64,000 nt of DNA from GWE2-42-39 sp963668595 (GTDB lineage: Bacteria > Bacteroidota > Bacteroidia > Bacteroidales > Prolixibacteraceae). Both the position numbers and the translations under genes were made by a program. Position 1 is the first letter of the stretch. Every line of letters starts with the position of its first letter. The notes beneath the pieces were generated by a model that had not been told where the DNA came from, ran no database searches, and was given only the letters and a program-made list of their open reading frames with translations. The DNA is taken from the NCBI GenBank assembly GCA_963668595.1, contig OY764876.1, forward strand, positions 3,100,001-3,164,000, written 5' to 3'. Of the stretch, positions 35,740-44,801 are shown one piece after another.

Positions 35740-35778
35740 ACAATGTTTTAAACAAATAAAACTATAATCAACAATAAA

Positions 35779-36417
35779 TTACGGTAAAATTACCCGTGAA
35801 ATTCCCTTCGGGTAAACAGATTCAAAAATCGTTTTGGTTATCAGATGGTAGTCTTCTTCCCGGTTCACAAAATCAAGCTGATTGGTATCGATTACCAGGA
35901 TAGGAAAATCGCCCTGCTGTCTGAAAAAAGAGAAATATCCCTGCGCAATTTGCTCGAGGTATGCCGGATCAATATTCTGCTCATACTCACGTCCGCGATG
36001 CTCAATGTTTTTCAGTAAATGATCGACACTGGTATGCAAATACACGTACAAATCGGGCTTGGGCATCTTGTCGTAAATAATTTTGAAAAACTGCTGGTAT
36101 AATTTATACTCGTCTTCCTGCAATGTATTTTGTGCAAAAATCAACGATTTCATGAAGTAATAATCCGATACGGTAAAATCGCTAAACAGATCAAAATTCT
36201 GCAACTCTCGGTTCAACTGGTTGTAGCGTTCGGCCAGAAACGACATTTCCAGCGGAAAAGAATACTTCTCTGGCTCCTTGTAAAACTTCGGAAGAAAAGG
36301 ATTTTCGGCAAACTGTTCCAATACGAGTTTTGCCCGAAAATCATGGCTAATCATTTGTGCCAGCGATGTTTTCCCTGCACCAATATTTCCTTCTATGACC
36401 AAATAATTTATCTTCAT
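35779..36417 (-). CDS. Deoxynucleoside kinase (dNK/dGK-dAK family)
   Basis: A 212-residue salvage kinase that phosphorylates deoxynucleosides using ATP. It has a P-loop GNIGAGKTS near residue 10, substrate-site region LEQFAENPFLPKFY near 33, and the LID region with an Arg-rich stretch (HRGREYEQNIDPAYL) near 140-155. Length matches bacterial dAK/dGK-type enzymes. ATG 36417 (MKINYLVIEG) is used because the longer frame starts at TTG and would overlap the hairpin at 36430-36461. Which deoxynucleoside it prefers cannot be read from the sequence. It is downstream of the prolyl oligopeptidase gene but behind its terminator, so it is probably transcribed separately. Confidence 0.9.
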   Translation of the reverse strand: MKINYLVIEGNIGAGKTSLAQMISHDFRAKLVLEQFAENPFLPKFYKEPEKYSFPLEMSFLAERYNQLNRELQNFDLFSDFTVSDYYFMKSLIFAQNTLQEDEYKLYQQFFKIIYDKMPKPDLYVYLHTSVDHLLKNIEHRGREYEQNIDPAYLEQIAQGYFSFFRQQGDFPILVIDTNQLDFVNREEDYHLITKTIFESVYPKGISRVILP

Positions 36418-36429
36418 CCTTCCCAATAA

Positions 36430-36461
36430 AAAATCCCGAAAGCAGGTCGCTTCGGGATTTT
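36430..36461 (-). terminator. Intrinsic terminator of the prolyl oligopeptidase gene
   Basis: AAAATCCCGAA/TTCGGGATTTT, an 11-pair perfect stem with a 10-base loop. The minus strand continues TTTTTT. It starts 40 bases past the stop at 36501. Confidence 0.88.
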
Positions 36462-36500
36462 AAAAATACGATATTCAGTTGAATTCCGAAACCCGGAATC

Positions 36501-38606
36501 TTACATTTTCACTCCTAAATGATAAAACATGAATGACCACAAATCCACATATTCATCAATCACTTTTGCAGTAGGTTTACCTGCTCCGTGTCCGGCTTTT
36601 ACATCGATACGAATTAATACTGGCAGCGAGCCTGCATTGTATTCCTGCAAACGCGAGATGTATTTAAACGAATGCGCAGGTACAACACGGTCGTCGTGGT
36701 CAGCAGTTCCAACCATTACCGCCGGATATTTTCCGCCTTTAATAATGTTGTGGTACGGAGAATATTTGTACAAGTACTCAAACATTTCTTTGCTATCGGC
36801 GCTGGTTCCGTAATCGCCGGCCCAGGCCCAGCCAATCGTAAATTTATGGAAACGCAACATATCCATTACGCCAACCAACGGGAAGGCAACTTTAAACAAG
36901 TCAGGACGCTGGTTAATTACTGCACCTATCAACAAACCACCGTTCGAACCACCCATGATGGCCAGTTTATCGCTGCACGTATATTTCGAAGAAATCAGGT
37001 ATTCAGCCGCCGAAATAAAGTCGTCGAACACGTTCTGTTTCTTCATTTTTGTACCAGCCTCGTGCCATTCTTCTCCATACTCGCCACCACCTCGGATATT
37101 CGCCACAGCAAATACTCCGCCTTTTTCAAAAAAGGTCAGTCGGGTTGTTGAGAAAGAAGGTGTTTGGCTGATGTTGAAACCACCGTATGCATACAAAAGA
37201 GTTGGGTTTTGTCCATTCAACTCGATGCCTTTTTTGTGGACGATAAACATCGGCACTTTTGTTCCGTCTTTGCTGGTATAAAATTCCTGTTTTACAACGA
37301 AATCATCCGGATTGAATTTCACATCGGGACGATAATGCAAACTTGATTCACGTGTTGTAAAATCAAATTTATAGATTTCGCCCGGCGTATTGAACGAAGT
37401 ATAATCGTAAAATGCAATCATCTCTTCTTTCTTTCCTGAAATGGAGCCTACAGTTCCAATTCCCGGAAGTTCAATCGCATAATCGAAACTTCCATCGTAA
37501 TTATGAACTTCAACTACACTATGAGCATCCTGCATGTACTCGGTCACAATTTTGCCACCGATGAAACTTGCTGATTGCAATACATTTTCTTTTTCAGGAA
37601 TTACCTCCACCCAGTTCTCCTGTGCGGGTTTATCGAGTGTAAATTTCACCAAACGATATTTGGGAGCATTGCAATTTGTTAGTGCAAACAATTCATTGTC
37701 AATATTTCCAATAACACTGAAATCGAAATCAAAACCAGTGACCACCGGGACCAGCGGACTATTTTTCTTTGTCAAATCTTTTACAGAAAGAGCGTTGCCA
37801 CTGGTTGTTTCGGTCATCGAAACTATCATGAAGTGTTTATCTTCAGTAACTCCGGCACCACAGTTTCTTTTTGCATGCTCGGTATCCTGATAAATCAACT
37901 GATCATCGGCCTGCTCAGTTCCCAATTTGTGATAATACACTTTGTGATACTCGTTGGCATTTGATAATTCACTTCCTTCTTTCGGAGCATCGTAGGCGCT
38001 ATAAAAAAATCCATTTTCGTACCACTCGCTCCCTGAGAATTTTACCCATTTAATATGATCGGGCAATAATTCGCCGGTTTCCATGTCTTTTACAAAAATC
38101 TCGTTCCAGTCGGAACCCGAACGGGCAATTTTATAAACCAGGTATTTTCCGTCGTCGGAAATATCGATGCCCGACAATGCAACAGTTCCATCTTCCGAAA
38201 GCTTATTCGGATCGAGCACCACTACAGGTTCAGCATCGAGTTGTTCGGTCGAATACAAAACACTTTGGTTTTGAAGACCATCATTTTTGAAGAAGTAATA
38301 TTTCCCTGCTTTTTTAAACGGCGTTGAATAGCGGGGATAGTTTATCAGCTCGGTCAGTCGAGCCCTGATTTCATCCCGGTAAGGTAAATTCTCAAGGTAC
38401 GCAAAAGTTACTTCGTTTTGCGCTTTTACCCAGGCAGCGGTTTCGGCTGAAGTATCGTTCTCCAACCAACGATAGGGATCTTCCACTACCGTTCCGAAAT
38501 ACTCATCCGTTACATCCACTTTCTTTGTTACCGGATATTCCATTTTTTTCTCGTTACACGAAATCATAAGTCCTACTAAAACACACACAATCAATAATTC
38601 CTTCAT
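36501..38606 (-). CDS. Prolyl oligopeptidase (S9A family), lipoprotein
   Basis: A 701-residue serine peptidase that cuts short peptides after proline. An N-terminal lipoprotein signal (LIVCVLVGLMISC) shows it acts in the envelope. The N-terminal strand-helix part (PYRWLENDTSAETAAWVKAQN) and a seven-blade propeller (about 80-420) are followed by the alpha/beta hydrolase domain with the nucleophile in GGSNGGL (Ser near 554), Asp in DHDDRVVP (near 639) and His in AGHGAGKP (near 673). These positions match the well-studied mammalian enzyme closely. It has its own promoter and terminator. Confidence 0.95.
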   Translation of the reverse strand: MKELLIVCVLVGLMISCNEKKMEYPVTKKVDVTDEYFGTVVEDPYRWLENDTSAETAAWVKAQNEVTFAYLENLPYRDEIRARLTELINYPRYSTPFKKAGKYYFFKNDGLQNQSVLYSTEQLDAEPVVVLDPNKLSEDGTVALSGIDISDDGKYLVYKIARSGSDWNEIFVKDMETGELLPDHIKWVKFSGSEWYENGFFYSAYDAPKEGSELSNANEYHKVYYHKLGTEQADDQLIYQDTEHAKRNCGAGVTEDKHFMIVSMTETTSGNALSVKDLTKKNSPLVPVVTGFDFDFSVIGNIDNELFALTNCNAPKYRLVKFTLDKPAQENWVEVIPEKENVLQSASFIGGKIVTEYMQDAHSVVEVHNYDGSFDYAIELPGIGTVGSISGKKEEMIAFYDYTSFNTPGEIYKFDFTTRESSLHYRPDVKFNPDDFVVKQEFYTSKDGTKVPMFIVHKKGIELNGQNPTLLYAYGGFNISQTPSFSTTRLTFFEKGGVFAVANIRGGGEYGEEWHEAGTKMKKQNVFDDFISAAEYLISSKYTCSDKLAIMGGSNGGLLIGAVINQRPDLFKVAFPLVGVMDMLRFHKFTIGWAWAGDYGTSADSKEMFEYLYKYSPYHNIIKGGKYPAVMVGTADHDDRVVPAHSFKYISRLQEYNAGSLPVLIRIDVKAGHGAGKPTAKVIDEYVDLWSFMFYHLGVKM

Positions 38607-38655
38607 AGCAAGATATAATTTTAGTTAGTATAAATTCTTTCCACCGAAATTCGGA

Positions 38656-38683
38656 CAAATATATCTGTATGATTCTGAACAAA
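38656..38683 (-). promoter_or_regulatory. Promoter of the prolyl oligopeptidase gene
   Basis: On the minus strand TTTG (38680-38683) precedes TATATTTG (38656-38663) by 16 bases, a good -33/-7 pair for the primary Bacteroidota sigma factor, about 50 bases before the ATG. Confidence 0.6.
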
Positions 38684-38695
38684 ATAATTACACTT

Positions 38696-39181
38696 TTACA
38701 ATAGCTTATTTCTGTCGCGAAGCTGCTGATCTTTGCGACTTCCCGGGATTCGGGCTGCAAGTAAACCCAGCATCGAACCCGTCAACAAAAAGTAACTGAC
38801 TGGTTGTGCCACGAATCCGAGCCAAACCAAAGCACCCAGTGCAGTACCTCCCAATAGCCCAAAAAATGAATACAAATAGGTAAAATAATACGGAGGATAA
38901 AAGCCATGAGTTTTCCGCTGGTGACGCGCAAGCCGATCGATTAACCGATCGTAGGCACGACGCGGTTTCCCCGGCTGATGAATTGCCTCGCCGATTTGCG
39001 CCACAATCAACGCTATATCAGCTTTCATTTTCTGACATTCAGAACATGTCGGCGCCAGCTCTTCCGTACGACGAATCATTCGCTCAAACTCTGCAATTCG
39101 GAAAAAACGAAGGTCTTTCTCATTGCTCCCTTCCAGTTGTGCTTGTATCTGCTCTATTTTTTCTTCTGCCCAATTCTTCAT
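38696..39181 (-). CDS. Membrane protein of unknown function with two helices
   Basis: A 161-residue protein. Residues 1-90 are charged and helical, with a CxxC pair in PTCSECQKMK (about 44-53), and two membrane helices follow at about 104-124 (YLYSFFGLLGGTALGALVWLG split) and 128-146. It ends in a basic tail. No family was recognised. It begins 75 bases downstream of the pnp stop, behind the pnp terminator. It could be an integral membrane protein with a cytoplasmic sensor or anchor part, but nothing in the sequence decides this. Confidence 0.75.
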   Translation of the reverse strand: MKNWAEEKIEQIQAQLEGSNEKDLRFFRIAEFERMIRRTEELAPTCSECQKMKADIALIVAQIGEAIHQPGKPRRAYDRLIDRLARHQRKTHGFYPPYYFTYLYSFFGLLGGTALGALVWLGFVAQPVSYFLLTGSMLGLLAARIPGSRKDQQLRDRNKLL

Positions 39182-39219
39182 TTTTCAATAGTGAAATTGA
39201 TTTGGTTAAAAGTAAAAAA

Positions 39220-39246
39220 AAATGCCCCGGTTTTTCCGGAGCATTT
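39220..39246 (-). terminator. Intrinsic terminator of pnp
   Basis: On the minus strand AAATGCTCCGG pairs with CCGGGGCATTT (one wobble, loop AAAAA), followed by T7. It starts 11 bases past the pnp stop. Confidence 0.92.
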
Positions 39247-39256
39247 CATATTGCGA

Positions 39257-41566
39257 TTAATCTCTATCTCTTGGAGGTCTGCGGTCGCCGCCCCGGTCAC
39301 GGTTGTCGCGGTTATCACGACGGTCGCCACCACGGAAATCTCGTCTGTCGCCGCCGCGGTTATCACGACGATCACCGTCACGACGATCACCATCGCGACG
39401 CGGAGGACGTTCACCTTCTGGTCTTTCAACATAACCTTCCGGCTTAGGCAACAATACTTTGCGAGAAAGTTTCAGTTTGCCATCGCGTTCCAGCTCTATC
39501 AGTTTCACTTCCACTTCGTCGCCTTCGCGCAGAACATCTTCTACGTTTACAGTGCGCTCCCAGCTAATTTCTGAGATATGGAGCAATCCTTCTTTTCCGG
39601 GAATAATTTCAACAAAAGCACCAAATGAAGTAATCGACTTCACTTTTCCTTTGTAGATTTCTCCTTTTTCAGGAACGGCAATAATACGTTTCAATCGGGC
39701 CATTGCATCATCAATGCATTCTTTGTTCGGACCTGCAACCTGTACTTGTCCAAAACCGTTGATTTCTTCGATAACAATAACCGTTTTGGTTTCTTCCTGA
39801 AGTTTCTGAATATTTTTTCCACCCGGGCCAATGATTGGGCCAATCATGTCTTTCGGCACCTGAATCATTTCAATGCGTGGTACATTTGGTTTGAAATCAG
39901 CACGAGGTTCGCTAATAATTTCAAGGATTTTGCCTAAAATATGTTCGCGGCCTTCTTTTGCTTGCTGCAATGCTTTGCTCAATACTTCATACGAAAGTCC
40001 ATCTACTTTAATGTCCATCTGCGTAGCGGTGATCCCTTTTTCGGTACCTGTTACTTTGAAGTCCATATCACCCAGGTGGTCTTCGTCTCCCAAAATATCG
40101 GAAAGAACTGCGTATTTGTCTGAATCTTTGTCAGTAATCAAACCCATTGCAATACCCGAAACCGGACGTCTCATTTTCAAACCACTATCCATCATACACA
40201 TGGTTCCGGCACAAACTGTTGCCATTGATGATGAGCCGTTTGATTCGAGAATATCCGAAACAATACGAACGACATACGGGAAGTCTGAAGGAATCATGCG
40301 TTTTAGTGCACGATAAGCCAGGTTACCGTGACCAATTTCGCGACGACCCAACCCACGCGGAGTTTTTGGTTCGCCCACACAGAACGGTGGAAAATTGTAA
40401 TGCAACAAGAATTTTTCAGTTCCCTGAACAGTCACCCCGTCAATCATTTTTTCATCCAGCTTGCTTCCTAAAGTAATTGACGACAACGACTGAGTTTCAC
40501 CACGGGTAAAGATTGCTGAACCGTGTGCACATGGCAAATAGTCAACTTCACCCCAAATCGGACGGATTTGAGTCGTAGAACGACCATCCAGGCGAACACC
40601 TTCATCCAGAATCATGCGACGCATGGCTTCTTTCTCAACTCCGTGGAAATAACGTTTGATCAGCATGGTTTTTTGTGCCATGTTGATTTCTTCGTTTCCT
40701 TCATTTTCAGCCACGTAAGCATTCAAAAATTCATCACGAATTGCTTCAAAAGCAGCAATACGCTGGTGTTTATCTTTGATCTGCGCTTTGGCAGTTTCGT
40801 AACATTTTGCGTAGGTTGCTTCTTTCACTGCAACTTTCAGTTCGGCATCGTTTACTTCGTGGCAATATGCACGTTTCACAACACCCACTTCAGCAGCCAG
40901 TTCTTCCTGTGCTTTACAGTGAACACGAATTGCATCGTGAGCAACTTTGATAGCTTCGAGCATATCTTCTTCCGATACCTCATCCATTTCACCTTCCACC
41001 ATCATGATGTTATCGTGCGATGCACCAACCATGATGTCGATATCAGAACCTTTCAACTGCTCTGCGCTCGGGTTGATGTAGAACTCACCATTCACACGAG
41101 CCACACGCACTTCCGAAATCGGAGTCACGAAAGGAACATCTGATACGGCAATGGCAGCCGAAGCAGCCAAACCAGCCAGTGAATCCGGCATCACATTGGG
41201 GTCAGCCGAAATTAATGAAATCATCACCGCTGTTTCAGCGTGATAATCTTCAGGGAACAAAGGACGAATTGCACGGTCAACCAAACGGGCAACCAGAATT
41301 TCGTCATCCGACGGACGAGATTCACGTTTGAGGAATCCTCCGGGGAAACGGCCTGCGGCCGAAAATTTTTCGCGGTAGTCCACCGACACCGGCATAAAGT
41401 CAACATCTTCGTTAGCTTCGCGGGCAGACACAACAGTTGCAAGAAGCATCGTATCCCCACTGCGTACCACAACGGCACCATCAGCCTGCTTGGCCAAACG
41501 TCCGGTCTCAATGGAAATCGTACGGCCATCGCCAAGGTCAATCGTCTTGATAATAGCTTGATTCAT
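39257..41566 (-). CDS. pnp: Polynucleotide phosphorylase
   Basis: A 3'-5' exoribonuclease that degrades RNA with phosphate and also adds tails. Two RNase PH cores (about 12-230 and 320-550, the second with SNGSSSMATVCAG and DEDHLGDMDFKVTGTEKG), a KH domain (IGPIIGPGGKNIQKLQEET near 575) and an S1 domain (GEIYKGKVKSITSFGAFVEI near 640) are all present. The C-terminal tail (about 715-769) is built from Arg/Asp/Gly units such as DRRDNRGGDRRD and is probably disordered RNA-binding sequence. It follows rpsO in the usual bacterial order and has a very strong terminator. Confidence 0.98.
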   Translation of the reverse strand: MNQAIIKTIDLGDGRTISIETGRLAKQADGAVVVRSGDTMLLATVVSAREANEDVDFMPVSVDYREKFSAAGRFPGGFLKRESRPSDDEILVARLVDRAIRPLFPEDYHAETAVMISLISADPNVMPDSLAGLAASAAIAVSDVPFVTPISEVRVARVNGEFYINPSAEQLKGSDIDIMVGASHDNIMMVEGEMDEVSEEDMLEAIKVAHDAIRVHCKAQEELAAEVGVVKRAYCHEVNDAELKVAVKEATYAKCYETAKAQIKDKHQRIAAFEAIRDEFLNAYVAENEGNEEINMAQKTMLIKRYFHGVEKEAMRRMILDEGVRLDGRSTTQIRPIWGEVDYLPCAHGSAIFTRGETQSLSSITLGSKLDEKMIDGVTVQGTEKFLLHYNFPPFCVGEPKTPRGLGRREIGHGNLAYRALKRMIPSDFPYVVRIVSDILESNGSSSMATVCAGTMCMMDSGLKMRRPVSGIAMGLITDKDSDKYAVLSDILGDEDHLGDMDFKVTGTEKGITATQMDIKVDGLSYEVLSKALQQAKEGREHILGKILEIISEPRADFKPNVPRIEMIQVPKDMIGPIIGPGGKNIQKLQEETKTVIVIEEINGFGQVQVAGPNKECIDDAMARLKRIIAVPEKGEIYKGKVKSITSFGAFVEIIPGKEGLLHISEISWERTVNVEDVLREGDEVEVKLIELERDGKLKLSRKVLLPKPEGYVERPEGERPPRRDGDRRDGDRRDNRGGDRRDFRGGDRRDNRDNRDRGGDRRPPRDRD

Positions 41567-41673
41567 AATCTTTTCGATAATTAATTTAACAAATGTCTAA
41601 TCTCGTGGTGGGGATTTTCTGACATAAAGTTGAAAACCGACATGTTTTCAAGTTCTTTTCAAAAATAAGAAAA

Positions 41674-41691
41674 GGCAATAAATTTATTGCC
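41674..41691 (-). terminator. Intrinsic terminator of rpsO
   Basis: GGCAATAAATTTATTGCC is an 18-base perfect palindrome; the minus strand continues TTTTCTTATTTTT. It lies 17 bases past the rpsO stop and may let some transcription through into pnp. Confidence 0.75.
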
Positions 41692-41707
41692 CTTTCTTTT
41701 ATAATTT

Positions 41708-41977
41708 TTATCGGCGTAAGCCTAATTCTTTAACAATCTCGCGGTAGCGCTCAATGTCGCGGTGCTTCAGGTAATCGAGCAAGCGGCGGCGTTTTCCTAC
41801 CAAACTGATTAGTGCACGTTGTGTGCTGAAGTCTTTTTTGTTCTGTTTCAAGTGCTCAGTTAAGTGAGCAATACGGAATGAAAACAAGGCAATCTGTCCT
41901 TCAGATGAACCTGTGTCTTTGGCACTTTTGCCGAATTTTTCAAAAAACTCTGCTTTTTTTTCAGGAGTTAAATACAT
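41708..41977 (-). CDS. rpsO: 30S ribosomal protein S15
   Basis: An 89-residue ribosomal protein that binds 16S rRNA at the central-domain three-way junction. The helices MYLTPEKKAEFFEKFG, DTGSSEGQIALFSFRIAHLTEHLKQ (interrupted here) and RRRLLDYLKHRDIERYREIVKELGLRR are family-typical. ATG 41977 gives exactly 89 residues, the family length; the frame extends to 42004 with nine extra residues that are not conserved. It is upstream of pnp in the conserved pair. Confidence 0.97.
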   Translation of the reverse strand: MYLTPEKKAEFFEKFGKSAKDTGSSEGQIALFSFRIAHLTEHLKQNKKDFSTQRALISLVGKRRRLLDYLKHRDIERYREIVKELGLRR

Positions 41978-42138
41978 TTTATTTTCTATTAAATTGTGAT
42001 ACAATGTTTAAGCCGCAGCATCGCTATCAATAACAACAGCTTAAAATTAATTTCTCAAAAGCCCGGCAAAAATATATAAAAATATTTGAAATTCAAGCCG
42101 GTAGTGTTTTTTATTTTAAAACTGGGTTTCCATTTTCG

Positions 42139-43158
42139 TTAATACGCCGATTCAAATTGTTTCAGGAAACGAACATCGTTCTCGAAGAAATGGCGAATAT
42201 CTTTGATTCCGTATTTCAGCATGGTAATACGTTCGATTCCCATTCCGAAGGCAAAACCGGTGTATTTTTTACTGTCGATACCGCAAAGCTCCAACACATT
42301 CGGGTCAACCATTCCGCAGCCCAGAATTTCGAGCCACCCTGAATATTTGCACACATTGCAGCCTTTTCCGCCGCAAATAGAGCAGCTCACATCCATCTCG
42401 GCCGATGGTTCGGTGAACGGGAAATACGACGGACGCAAACGAATCTGCGATTTTTCGCCGAAGAATTCACGGGCAAAATACAACAAGGTCTGTTTCAGAT
42501 CGGCAAACGAAACGTTTTCGTCCACATACAAACCTTCGATTTGATGGAAAATACAGTGCGAACGAGCCGAAATAGCTTCGTTACGGAACACGCGCCCCGG
42601 GAAAATTGCCCGAATCGGCGGTTGCGTTTTTTCCATCACTCGTACCTGCACACTTGAAGTGTGGGTACGCAGTAACACATCAGGGTCTTTTTCAATAAAG
42701 AAAGTATCCTGCATGTCGCGGGCAGGGTGTTCGGGCGGGAAATTGAGCGCCGAAAACACGTGCCAGTCGTCTTCTATTTCAGGGCCTTCGGCTACAACAA
42801 AGCCAAGGCGTGCAAAAATTTCAACAATTTCATTTTTTACTACCGCCAAAGGGTGACGGCTTCCTAATTTAATGGCTTCACCAGGCATTGTCAAATCAAG
42901 ACCGGAATTGCTGTCATCGCCGGCTTCAAAGCTGTCGCGCAACTGGTTGATTTTATCCAAAGCAAAGTTTTTCAACTCATTAATAGCTGCTCCGAGTGAT
43001 TTTTTCTGATCTACCGGAACATTTTTAAACTCGTCGAAAAGCTGGCTCACCAAGCCTTTTTTACTGATGTATTTAATGCGCAACTCTTCTACTTCGTTTT
43101 GCGCCGAAACGCTGAGTTGTTCTATTTCAGCTTTAAGTGCTTTGATTCTCTCTAACAT
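42139..43158 (-). CDS. pheS: Phenylalanyl-tRNA synthetase alpha subunit
   Basis: The catalytic alpha subunit, 339 residues, of the alpha2-beta2 enzyme. An N-terminal coiled coil (about 1-85) binds tRNA. The class II core has motif 2 FRNEAISARSHCIFHQIEG (near 205-223), phenylalanine-pocket residues in FTEPSAEMDVSC, and motif 3 GFAFGMGIERITMLKYGI near 305-322. ATG 43158 (MLERIKALK) is chosen because the longer frame begins with TTG at 43167. The beta subunit gene is not in this window. A zinc-like CSICGGKGCNVC stretch is present, as in many bacterial PheS proteins of this type. Confidence 0.97.
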   Translation of the reverse strand: MLERIKALKAEIEQLSVSAQNEVEELRIKYISKKGLVSQLFDEFKNVPVDQKKSLGAAINELKNFALDKINQLRDSFEAGDDSNSGLDLTMPGEAIKLGSRHPLAVVKNEIVEIFARLGFVVAEGPEIEDDWHVFSALNFPPEHPARDMQDTFFIEKDPDVLLRTHTSSVQVRVMEKTQPPIRAIFPGRVFRNEAISARSHCIFHQIEGLYVDENVSFADLKQTLLYFAREFFGEKSQIRLRPSYFPFTEPSAEMDVSCSICGGKGCNVCKYSGWLEILGCGMVDPNVLELCGIDSKKYTGFAFGMGIERITMLKYGIKDIRHFFENDVRFLKQFESAY

Positions 43159-43254
43159 CGCAGTCAATTCAAAATGATGTGCAAAGATAATTATTCAAGC
43201 GGAAAAACCTTTTTTTAGTCTCCCGGCTTTTCCTGAAATCAAAAATTCTCCGTA

Positions 43255-44511
43255 TCAGATCAGGTAATGAAACAAATCCGGAGTTTCGTTTAAATATTCG
43301 TAGATGAAACCATGCTCTTTCATGCGCAAAAGCATGCCTTCCAAATCGTTTTTATCCTGAAGTTCAACCCCCACAAAGGCAGGGCCTTTTTCCCGGTTGT
43401 TCTTTTTGGTGTACTCGAAATGGGTAATATCGTCGTTGGGCCCCAGCACAAAATCGAGAAAATCGCGCAAAGCTCCGGCTCGTTGCGGAAAGCGGATAAT
43501 AAAATAATGCTTCAGTCCTTCAAAAAGCATCGAGCGTTCTTTTATTTCTTCGGTGCGGGTAATATCGTTGTTGCTTCCCGATACAATGCAAACTACATTT
43601 TTGCCTTTAATTTGGTCGGCATAGTAATCGAGTGCAGCAATAGAAAGCGCTCCGGCTGGTTCTACCACAATGGCATCGCGGTTATACAGTTCCAGAATTT
43701 TGGTACAGATGCGTCCTTCGGGAACCGCCACAATATCGTCCACCACTTTTTTGCAGATTTCGAACGTAATGTCGCCCACCCGCTGAACCGCAGCTCCGTC
43801 CACAAACTTATCAATGTCTTCGAGGGTTATCACCTCGCCCTGTTCGAGCGATTTTTTCATCGATGGTGCACCGGCAGGTTCTACTCCGATGATTTTTGTA
43901 TTCGGACTAATCTGTTTGAAGTAACTTCCGACTCCCGCAGCTAAACCACCCCCCCCAATGGGGACAAACAAGTAATCGATGCGGCAGGGTGCATCCTGAA
44001 TAATTTCGAGCGCAGTGGTTGCCTGCCCTTCAATAATCAGCGGATCGTCGAACGGATGAATGTACGTTTTGCCATTTTCATTGCAGTCTTTCCAGGCTTC
44101 GTTACTCGCCTGATCGTAGGTGTCGCCAAACAAAACAATCTCGACAAACTGTTTTCCAAACATCTGCACCTGCTTGATTTTTTGCTTCGGCGTAGTGGTG
44201 GGCATGTAAATTTTACCCTGAATACCCAGTTTCCAGCACGAAAAAGCAACGCCCTGTGCATGGTTTCCGGCGCTTGCACACACAATACCGTTGGCAAGTT
44301 GCCCGGGAGTAAGACTGCGTATTTTATTGTAAGCACCTCGTATTTTATACGACCGCACAATCTGCAAGTCTTCGCGTTTCAATAATACATTTGCTGAAAA
44401 TTGTTCCGAGAGATTCAGATTCTCGGCCAAAGGAGTTGTGCCAAGTATTTCATTCAAAGTCAACTTGGCCTGGTTTACCGCCTGCAACGAGGGGAAATAT
44501 TCATTCTTCAT
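43255..44511 (-). CDS. ilvA: Threonine ammonia-lyase (threonine dehydratase), biosynthetic
   Basis: A PLP enzyme, 418 residues, that turns threonine into 2-oxobutanoate, the first step to isoleucine. The PLP lysine is in SYKIRGAYN (near residue 57), with the phosphate-binding loop GGGGLAAGVG near 187 and SASNH-like CASAGNHAQG near 83. A C-terminal ACT-like regulatory domain (about 330-418, HYFIIRFPQRAGALRDFLDFV) is of the single-domain short form, so isoleucine feedback may differ from the E. coli enzyme. It is next to pheS on the same strand but with an 87-base gap and no other ilv genes nearby. Confidence 0.95.
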   Translation of the reverse strand: MKNEYFPSLQAVNQAKLTLNEILGTTPLAENLNLSEQFSANVLLKREDLQIVRSYKIRGAYNKIRSLTPGQLANGIVCASAGNHAQGVAFSCWKLGIQGKIYMPTTTPKQKIKQVQMFGKQFVEIVLFGDTYDQASNEAWKDCNENGKTYIHPFDDPLIIEGQATTALEIIQDAPCRIDYLFVPIGGGGLAAGVGSYFKQISPNTKIIGVEPAGAPSMKKSLEQGEVITLEDIDKFVDGAAVQRVGDITFEICKKVVDDIVAVPEGRICTKILELYNRDAIVVEPAGALSIAALDYYADQIKGKNVVCIVSGSNNDITRTEEIKERSMLFEGLKHYFIIRFPQRAGALRDFLDFVLGPNDDITHFEYTKKNNREKGPAFVGVELQDKNDLEGMLLRMKEHGFIYEYLNETPDLFHYLI

Positions 44512-44801
44512 ACATTCATACAGATAAATACCGGTTTTCAGAATTACTGATGCAGTAATAACAATCTATTCTGAAAAACGCCGCAAAATAAATAATTTAA
44601 ATCGGAACCGCCCCCGTATTTATCAGTTCAAAATTATTTGCCCGCTGAATCTTAACCAGACGTTTACATTATTCAGTATTTACCATTACGTAATTTACTA
44701 TTTACAATCGACGGACAAATTCACGTCCCTCCGTTTGGGCTTTAGTGGCAACAAGGGGAAGGAGGCACGGAAGAAACGCTCAATTGTTACACAGGCTTTT
44801 A
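44512..44801. other. Intergenic region with a copy of the GC-rich CTTTAG repeat
   Basis: These 290 bases upstream of ilvA are AT-rich and hold no convincing gene. At 44730-44772 there is an imperfect repeat with core GGGCTTTAGTGGCAACAAG, related to 45465-45508. Short inverted or repeated runs such as ATTTACCATTACGTAATTTA are present, but no strong terminator or promoter was found. Confidence 0.5.
44730..44772. repeat. CTTTAG repeat, copy 1
   Basis: The run CCCTCCGTTTGGGCTTTAG continues as TGGCAACAAGGGGAAGGAGG. Its outer parts CCTC.../...GAGG are complementary. It matches the copy at 45465-45508 in about 36 of 42 bases. Confidence 0.55.

Noticed and set aside
40523..41143. 206-codon plus-strand frame within pnp
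   Set aside because: It lies entirely inside an intact pnp gene on the other strand, and its Phe/His-rich product is typical of antisense shadows.
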